From positions 1 through 10,179 of the forward strand of contig JACXTQ010000107.1 in assembly GCA_016919605.1 (NCBI GenBank): 10,179 bases of DNA, given 5' to 3'. Shown one piece after another: positions 6,023 through 10,179 of this stretch. The notes beneath the pieces are model-generated. The model saw only the letters and a program-made list of their open reading frames with translations, did not search any database and was not told where the DNA came from. This stretch comes from Methylovulum sp. (GTDB lineage Bacteria > Pseudomonadota > Gammaproteobacteria > Methylococcales > Methylomonadaceae). How positions within the stretch are numbered: position 1 is the stretch's first letter; each line of letters begins with the position of its first letter. The translations under genes were made by a program, and so were the position numbers.

Positions 6023-7390
6023 ATGAAAATACTGATTTTAGGCGCAGGCAAGACCGGCACCTCGGTTGCCGAAGCGCTTGCCGGTGAAGACAATGAAATC
6101 GTCGTGGTTGACGATAACGCACCCCGTCTTGATGCGCTGAAAGAACGGGTGAACATCCGCACAGTGATCGGCAATGCCGCCCACCCGCATGTATTGGAGC
6201 AAGCGGGGGTCAACCAAGCCGATTTGGTGATTGCCGTCACCGATCGTGATGAAACCAATATGCTTGCCTGTACCATCATCAACAAGCTGTATAACCGCCC
6301 GAAAACCATTGCGCGTATCCGTGCGATTGATTATATGAAAAACCCCAAGCTCTTTGGGCCGAACGGCATTCCCATTGATATTGTCATCAGCCCGGAGCAA
6401 AGCGTGATGGAATCCATCCGCAACTTAATCGAATTGCCTGGGGTGCTGCATATTTCTGATTTTGCCAATGGCTTGGTGCGCCTGTTTTCGGTAAAGGCGG
6501 CGGCGGACGGTTTTTTGACCGGCAAAAAAATCAAAACCCTCAAAGGGCGCTTGACCGAGGGCAAAATTCGCGTGGTGGCGATTTTCCGTGATGGCATCGC
6601 CCAGCCGACTAATGGCGAATCGGAAATTGCCGCCGATGATGAAGTATTCTTTTTTGCGCCCAGACGGGAAGTGCGGCGCTTGCTGAAAGATTTAGGTTGC
6701 TTAGAAAAGCCGCTCAAACGCATCATCATCGCTGGGGGCGGGCATATCGGCAAGCGCTTGGCTTTGGCGCTGGAAAAAGATCATTACGTCAAAATTATTG
6801 AGCGCGATCCCAAACGCGCCCGTAAGATCGCCAACGAGCTAGGCCGCACCATCGTGCTACAAGGCGATTGTGGCGATGAAACGTTATTATTGGAAGAGTC
6901 GATAGACAAAACCGATTTGTTTTGTGCACTGACCGATAGCGATGGCGAAAATATCATTTCCGCCGCCCTAGCCAAAGCCCACGGGGCCCGCAAGGCCATC
7001 TGCATACTCAATCATCTGTGTTACGACAAATTGTTGCCGGGTACGGGTATCGATTTGGCGGTGCTGCCTTATGTCGAAACCTTAGGCGGCATCCTTAAGC
7101 ATGTGCGGCAAGGTGATGTCGCCCAAGTCAGTTTATTGCGCAACGGTACCGCCGAAGCGATTGAAGCCGTAGCCCATCGGGGCAATGGCGAAAATTCGGT
7201 GGTCGGGCGCAAAGTTGATACTGTGCAACTACCCGAAGGTATTATCTTAGGGGCGCTCATCCGCGATAATGAAGCGATTTCCATACACCATGACACCGTT
7301 TTTGAGGAAGGCGACCATGTAGTAATGTTCACTTTAGATAAAAAACTGGTTCCAAAAATCGAGGAAAGATTCAAATCATTGAATTTATAG
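6023..7390 (+). CDS. trkA: TrkA, NAD-binding gating subunit of Trk potassium uptake
   Basis: TrkA is the peripheral inner-membrane protein that gates TrkH/TrkG K+ channels by binding NAD(H) and nucleotides. This 455-residue copy (E. coli 458) keeps the tandem two-lobe layout of RCK-N then RCK-C, twice. The first nucleotide site has GAGKTG at 7-12 and D30 at the end of strand two. The second has GGGHIG at 238-243 with E260 in the equivalent place. Other conserved blocks are VTDRDETNMLAC (72-83), IARIRAIDY (96-104), VPYVET-like LPYVETLGG (348-356) and AEAIEAVAH (377-385). I chose ATG 6023, with GAGGA five bases upstream. A TTG at 6011 would add four residues but lies in the Shine-Dalgarno region. 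The gene follows kup by 14 bases. Usual TrkA partners (TrkH, TrkG) are not in the window; a lipoprotein gene follows 342 bases later. Confidence 0.97.
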   Translation: MKILILGAGKTGTSVAEALAGEDNEIVVVDDNAPRLDALKERVNIRTVIGNAAHPHVLEQAGVNQADLVIAVTDRDETNMLACTIINKLYNRPKTIARIRAIDYMKNPKLFGPNGIPIDIVISPEQSVMESIRNLIELPGVLHISDFANGLVRLFSVKAAADGFLTGKKIKTLKGRLTEGKIRVVAIFRDGIAQPTNGESEIAADDEVFFFAPRREVRRLLKDLGCLEKPLKRIIIAGGGHIGKRLALALEKDHYVKIIERDPKRARKIANELGRTIVLQGDCGDETLLLEESIDKTDLFCALTDSDGENIISAALAKAHGARKAICILNHLCYDKLLPGTGIDLAVLPYVETLGGILKHVRQGDVAQVSLLRNGTAEAIEAVAHRGNGENSVVGRKVDTVQLPEGIILGALIRDNEAISIHHDTVFEEGDHVVMFTLDKKLVPKIEERFKSLNL

Positions 7391-7471
7391 TTTTTTTAAA
7401 AAAGTTCATAATTTTTTTGCAAAAGTGTGAAAATTTACCTAGCTATACGGATTAAAAGCGTTACACTTTGG

Positions 7472-7525
7472 GTGTTTTTTAAAAAGGCCGAGAGCCATCT
7501 AAAAAACACGGCGGCACAAGGTGCC
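7472..7525. repeat. Perfect 10-bp inverted repeat followed by a short GC hairpin
   Basis: GTGTTTTTTA (7472-7481) and TAAAAAACAC (7500-7509) are perfect inverted copies around an 18-base loop. That loop itself holds GGC (7486-7488) pairing with GCC (7494-7496). Immediately after, GGCAC (7513-7517) pairs with GTGCC (7521-7525) across AAG. No T-run follows in the + direction, so this is not a trkA terminator of the usual kind. It could be a protein-binding dyad, an mRNA 3' structure or part of a leader RNA. Confidence 0.5.
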
Positions 7526-7691
7526 TATTCTGGCCGTTCAACCCCTTAAGATTAACTAAAATCCTTAAATACCTTGTCAATATCATTATTTTTTCAATTT
7601 ATTTTTCTGATGTCTATACGGCGCAAAATGTTTTAACAACAGGGGTGGCAGACTTTAGCAAGTGTCTACATCGCCGTGTGACTGATGAATT

Positions 7692-7719
7692 TTGACGGGC
7701 TTTAAACACTTTTTATACT
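7692..7719 (+). promoter_or_regulatory. Near-consensus sigma-70 promoter close to the lipoprotein start
   Basis: TTGACG (7692-7697) and TATACT (7714-7719), separated by 16 bases, each match the sigma-70 consensus at 5 of 6 positions. The start would be near 7726, only 7 bases before the ATG at 7733, which leaves the GGAGAG ribosome binding site (7720-7725) outside the transcript. The match may be fortuitous, or the transcript nearly leaderless. Confidence 0.35.
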
Positions 7720-7732
7720 GGAGAGTAAATCA

Positions 7733-8503
7733 ATGAACAAGCCACTCTTATTAACACTCGCCATCAGCAGTATATTGCTCAGTGCCTGTCAGGACTTACC
7801 AATAACAGCCTTGGCTGGGGCGGCGGGTGTGTCCCTACCTGCGGCTGGCGGCGCTAACGCAACCCCTGCCCAACAAGAGGTGTGGGTCGATGGGCAAGGT
7901 TTTCAGGCTAACCCGCAAGACCTCAGTGCCTGCAACATCAGCGCCCAAGTCACAACCCAACAAGAGCGCAAAGCTTTAGGGGAACACAAAAGCCTTGTCA
8001 ATATATTGAAAGACACTGTCCAAGACTCGATGGAGCAAGACAATCAGCTAAAAACCTGTATGCAAGGCAAAAATTATGTCAAGGTTAAGGCTGAACCTGG
8101 CAAAATGCCCCCGCAACGAGTCCAAAACAATTTCAATAACGGCAATCCGTATCCCGCCAGTAATCCGTATCCGGCCAACCCTTATCCGAACACTTTTAAC
8201 AACGGCAACCCTTACCCCGCCAACACCCAGTACCAAGGCAACCCCTACCCCGCCAACACCCAGTACCAAGGCAACCCCTACCCCGCCAACACCCAATACC
8301 AAGGCAACCCCTACCCCGCCAACACCCAATACCAAGGCAACCCCTACCCCGCCAACACCCAGTACCAAGGCAATCCCTACCCCGCCAATACCCAGTACCA
8401 AGGCAATCCCTACCCCGCCAATACCCAGTATCCAGGCAATCCTTATCCGCCCACCACTGCTACCAACGCCGCTCCCTACCCTAACAGCCAAACCCCCCGC
8501 TAA
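7733..8503 (+). CDS. Lipoprotein with seven tandem GNPYPANTQYQ repeats
   Basis: This 256-residue protein is a predicted lipoprotein of unknown function. The signal peptide MNKPLLLTLAISSILLSAC ends in the lipobox L16-S17-A18-C19. Residue +2 is Gln rather than Asp, so export to the outer membrane is expected. Residues 20-48 are Ala/Gly-rich and probably a flexible tether. Residues 49-118 form the only globular-looking part, with C67 and C109 able to pair and a polar helical stretch at 75-108. From 137 the chain is Asn/Pro/Tyr-rich: degenerate NPYPA units, then seven 11-residue repeats (158-234) and a Pro/Thr tail. GGAGAG lies 7 bases before the ATG. The repeat chain is likely extended, polyproline-like and able to bind cell wall or partner protein, but that is inference. 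Neighbours on both sides are unrelated genes with wide gaps, so it is probably monocistronic. Confidence 0.85.
   Translation: MNKPLLLTLAISSILLSACQDLPITALAGAAGVSLPAAGGANATPAQQEVWVDGQGFQANPQDLSACNISAQVTTQQERKALGEHKSLVNILKDTVQDSMEQDNQLKTCMQGKNYVKVKAEPGKMPPQRVQNNFNNGNPYPASNPYPANPYPNTFNNGNPYPANTQYQGNPYPANTQYQGNPYPANTQYQGNPYPANTQYQGNPYPANTQYQGNPYPANTQYQGNPYPANTQYPGNPYPPTTATNAAPYPNSQTPR
8204..8434 (+). repeat. Seven 33-bp tandem repeats within the lipoprotein gene
   Basis: Seven head-to-tail 33-bp units start at 8204, 8237, 8270, 8303, 8336, 8369 and 8402, each encoding GNPYPANTQYQ. Units 2 and 5 are identical, as are units 3 and 4. Other differences are synonymous third-base changes, except the last unit, which ends in Pro instead of Gln. 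A partial eighth copy (GGCAATCCTTATCCGCC) begins at 8435. Because 33 is a multiple of three, copy-number change would not shift the reading frame. Confidence 0.97.
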
Positions 8504-8821
8504 ATAATTGGCAGGTTAAAATTTGCCCTATCCATTAGCTATTTAGCAACTCCAGATAGCATCCTTTTACAAGGATGCTATCTGCCGTCAAGTGTTCTAA
8601 AGCCTGAAAACCGTCAAGCAAAATAATGGATAGCCCCTAGCAAAAGCGTATGTAGGGTCAGCGACACCTTAACGGAATTTTTGCACAACCCTCCGCTTTG
8701 CGTAACAGCGTTATTTTTAGCCACCGCTATAGATTTTATTAAGTGTACGCGATACCTTACGCTGACAGATTCAAGCTTGAATATCCACCCATCAATATCT
8801 AAAAGCAAAAAAGGTATCGTT
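8504..8821. other. 318-base intergenic region with nested inverted repeats
   Basis: The interval separates the lipoprotein gene from the protease gene. It holds a perfect 13-bp hairpin (8554-8583) flanked by a 10-bp inverted pair (8528-8537 and 8624-8633). A weak inverted pair GTCAGCG (8657-8663) and CGCTGAC (8760-8766) also occurs. The reading frame of the downstream protease stays open back to about 8681 without a convincing start or ribosome binding site. No RNA gene is recognised. Confidence 0.55.
8554..8583. terminator. Perfect 13-bp hairpin, possible transcription end without T-run
   Basis: AGATAGCATCCTT (8554-8566) and AAGGATGCTATCT (8571-8583) pair perfectly around TTAC. It lies 50 bases after the lipoprotein stop, a natural terminator position, but GCCGTCAAG follows instead of a T-run, and there is none on the other strand either. 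It may stabilise the mRNA 3' end or be part of a small palindromic element. Confidence 0.45.
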
Positions 8822-9397
8822 ATGACTTTTTGGACAAAATTAACCCGTGGCATAATAGGCTCATTGATGGCCTTGCTGCTGTTCCAAAGCGTGGATTACC
8901 TCCCAGCCAATACTGCTTTATTTGACCAACGCTGTGAATTGGATCAGGAAGACATTGTTATCCATGGGGATAATAAGGGCCATTTTAGGGGTCGTGCGCT
9001 AATTAACGGTGTCAGTATGCCCTTTTTGATCGATACGGGAGCGACCACCACTGCCATACCCAGCAAATTGGCCAAAGCCGCCAAGTTACCGATAGGTGAA
9101 ACAGGCATGGTCAGCACCGCCAATGGTTTGGCGGAAGTGCAGGCAACGGAAATTAAAGAATTAAAATTAGGCAATGCCATTATCAAAAACACTGAGGCGG
9201 CCATCAGCGACCAGTTGGATGAAGTGCTGATTGGCATGAGCGCACTCAAGCATTTTCAAGTGCGCTTTGAAAACAATACCTTAATATTGGTCGCCAACAA
9301 GGGCTATGGCATTGACATCACTGAAGAAAAAAAATGGAAAAAAAATGTGGTATGCAATAATGAAGGCGGTGAGTGCAAGACCGTTTACAGCCATTAG
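8822..9397 (+). CDS. Membrane-anchored retropepsin-like aspartic protease (clan AA, TIGR02281-like)
   Basis: This 191-residue protein belongs to the single-domain bacterial aspartic proteases related to retropepsin, which must dimerise to build an active site because each chain supplies one catalytic aspartate. The catalytic motif is FLIDTGATTTAIP (68-80) with D71. The closing element is DEVLIGMSALKHFQVRFENNTLIL (133-156), matching the usual LIGM-x-x-L segment. An uncleaved N-terminal hydrophobic segment at about 10-24 (GIIGSLMALLLFQSV) should anchor it in the inner membrane with the protease in the periplasm. The ATG at 8822 is preferred: it begins the membrane segment and has AAAAAAGG about 8 bases upstream, whereas a TTG at 8681 would add 47 unrelated residues. 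Residues 160-191 form a Lys-rich tail with C178 and C185, beyond the usual domain. Substrates of this family are largely unknown. Confidence 0.88.
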   Translation: MTFWTKLTRGIIGSLMALLLFQSVDYLPANTALFDQRCELDQEDIVIHGDNKGHFRGRALINGVSMPFLIDTGATTTAIPSKLAKAAKLPIGETGMVSTANGLAEVQATEIKELKLGNAIIKNTEAAISDQLDEVLIGMSALKHFQVRFENNTLILVANKGYGIDITEEKKWKKNVVCNNEGGECKTVYSH

Positions 9398-9451
9398 TTA
9401 AATGCAGTTGATGCCCCCTACCCTCTGGCCTACTATCTGGATAGTTTCGCG

Positions 9452-10179
9452 ATGTATACCATACGCACGGCAAACCTGTGTTACGATTTTAAAAATTTAC
9501 GCAACTTAATGGCTAAAGCCAGTCCACCGCGCTCTGGCGATTATTTGGCGGGGGTGGCGGCGGTTAGCCATCTTGAGCGGGTTGCGGCGCAGTGGGTACT
9601 GGCCGACGTACCATTAAAGCAATTTTTAACGGAAGCGCTGGTGCCTTATGAGCAAGACGAGGTCACGCGCCTGATTATTGATGGCCATGATAGCGTCGCG
9701 TTCGCCCCTATCAGCCATTTGACCGTAGGCGATTTCCGCAATTGGTTATTGTCCGAACAGGCGACCAGCGAATCTTTAACGGCTATCGCCCCGGGTCTGA
9801 CACCGGAAATGGCGGCGGCAGTGTCAAAAATCATGCGTATCCAAGATTTGATTTTGGTTGCCAAAAAATGCCGGGTGATTACCCGCTTCCGTGGCACTAT
9901 CGGGTTAGCCAACCGATTGTCTACGCGTTTGCAACCGAACCATCCCACCGACAATCCCGCTGGCGTGGCGGCCAGTGTATTAGATGGTTTGCTGTATGGT
10001 TGCGGCGATGCGGTGATCGGTATCAATCCCGCTTCTGATAATCTGCAAGCGACCACACGCTTATTGCATTTGCTCAATGACGTTATCGAACGCTATCAAA
10101 TCCCCACCCAGTCTTGTGTGTTGGCGCATGTCACCACAACATTACAGGCAATGGCGCAAGGTACACCGGTGGATTTGGT
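9452..10179 (+). CDS. eutB: Ethanolamine ammonia-lyase large subunit EutB (5' part, cut by window end)
   Basis: EutB, with EutC, uses adenosylcobalamin to split ethanolamine into acetaldehyde and ammonia. The first 242 residues are present (E. coli EutB about 453). They align along their whole length with my recollection of E. coli EutB: RSGDYLAGVAA (27-37), LERVAAQWVLADVPL (41-55), YEQDEVTRLI (66-75), STRLQPN (157-163), GDAVIGINPASDN (185-197) and IPTQSCVLAHVTTTLQAM (217-234). R159, Q161 and N192 correspond to the substrate-pocket residues R160, Q162 and N193, one number lower. The catalytic barrel continues beyond the window, so completeness cannot be judged. ATG 9452 matches the family N-terminus; the ribosome binding site (GGATAG) is weak. 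It follows the protease stop by 54 bases, in the same frame. No eutA, eutR or microcompartment gene lies upstream. Confidence 0.95.
   Translation, partial: MYTIRTANLCYDFKNLRNLMAKASPPRSGDYLAGVAAVSHLERVAAQWVLADVPLKQFLTEALVPYEQDEVTRLIIDGHDSVAFAPISHLTVGDFRNWLLSEQATSESLTAIAPGLTPEMAAAVSKIMRIQDLILVAKKCRVITRFRGTIGLANRLSTRLQPNHPTDNPAGVAASVLDGLLYGCGDAVIGINPASDNLQATTRLLHLLNDVIERYQIPTQSCVLAHVTTTLQAMAQGTPVDL

Larger units (their letters stand above)
7391..7732. other. 342-base intergenic region, AT-rich, structured
   Basis: No coding potential is seen. The start (7391-7440) is dominated by T and A runs that could form only an A-T hairpin; no convincing trkA terminator is present. In the middle are a 10-bp inverted repeat (7472-7509) and a small hairpin (7513-7525). 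CTATACGG occurs twice, at 7443-7450 and 7614-7621. The 3' end carries a near-consensus promoter and the lipoprotein ribosome binding site. I recognise no known riboswitch here. Confidence 0.6.

Noticed and set aside
7391..7430. T-runs after trkA as an intrinsic terminator.
   Set aside because: Only A-T pairing between homopolymer runs is available, with no GC stem before a T-run.
7443..7621. CTATACGG occurring twice in the trkA-lipoprotein gap.
   Set aside because: An 8-base direct repeat with unrelated flanks is too short to call a regulatory site without comparison to other genomes.
8048..8507. Long open frames on both strands across the lipoprotein repeat (147 codons on -, 143 codons on +).
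   Set aside because: They are by-products of a 33-bp stop-free tandem repeat, and their Val/Gly/Leu or Pro/Thr composition mirrors the repeat.
8657..8766. GTCAGCG and CGCTGAC as ends of a miniature element.
   Set aside because: Only 7 bases pair, flanking sequence does not extend the match and no target duplication is visible.

Overview
The window reads as chromosomal DNA of a gammaproteobacterium with intermediate GC content. The evidence is the YafS-like methyltransferase overlapping rnhA, a YajD-type HNH protein, a canonical Fnr with a complete iron-sulfur ligand set, and TrkA and Kup proteins that align closely with my recollection of the E. coli proteins. A methanotroph-like lineage (Methylococcales) is a guess. 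There is no rRNA, tRNA, CRISPR array, integrase or insertion sequence.

Layout: 182-1331 is a two-gene + strand unit (YafS-like methyltransferase, then rnhA, overlapping by 8 bases). A convergent yajD-like gene follows at 1339-1719, then a small secreted four-cysteine protein on the - strand (1822-2103). From 2113 to 2505 there is no long gene. This stretch holds a 9/10 match to the Fnr box, a -10 element placed exactly for a class II Fnr promoter, a 26-codon ORF, a hairpin and a strong + strand terminator. Together these outline a short transcript of about 350 nt. Its terminator lies partly inside the 3' end of the convergent fnr gene (2506-3219, - strand). An alpha/beta hydrolase of the lipase type (3356-3931, - strand) follows.

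The second half starts with a divergent potassium operon: kup (4119-6008) and, 14 bases later, trkA (6023-7390). No trkH or trkG is in view. A 342-base gap with inverted repeats separates it from a lipoprotein (7733-8503) whose C-terminal half is seven near-identical 11-residue repeats. After another structured gap comes a membrane-anchored single-domain retropepsin-like protease (8822-9397). The window ends inside eutB, the large subunit of B12-dependent ethanolamine ammonia-lyase (from 9452).

Functional links: Kup and TrkA point to potassium uptake. Fnr and the box at 2143-2156 suggest a local oxygen-responsive circuit. That circuit, a putative Fnr-activated small RNA or micro-peptide transcript ending antisense to the 3' end of fnr, is the most interesting signal here. 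The remaining genes are mainly housekeeping or conserved envelope proteins.
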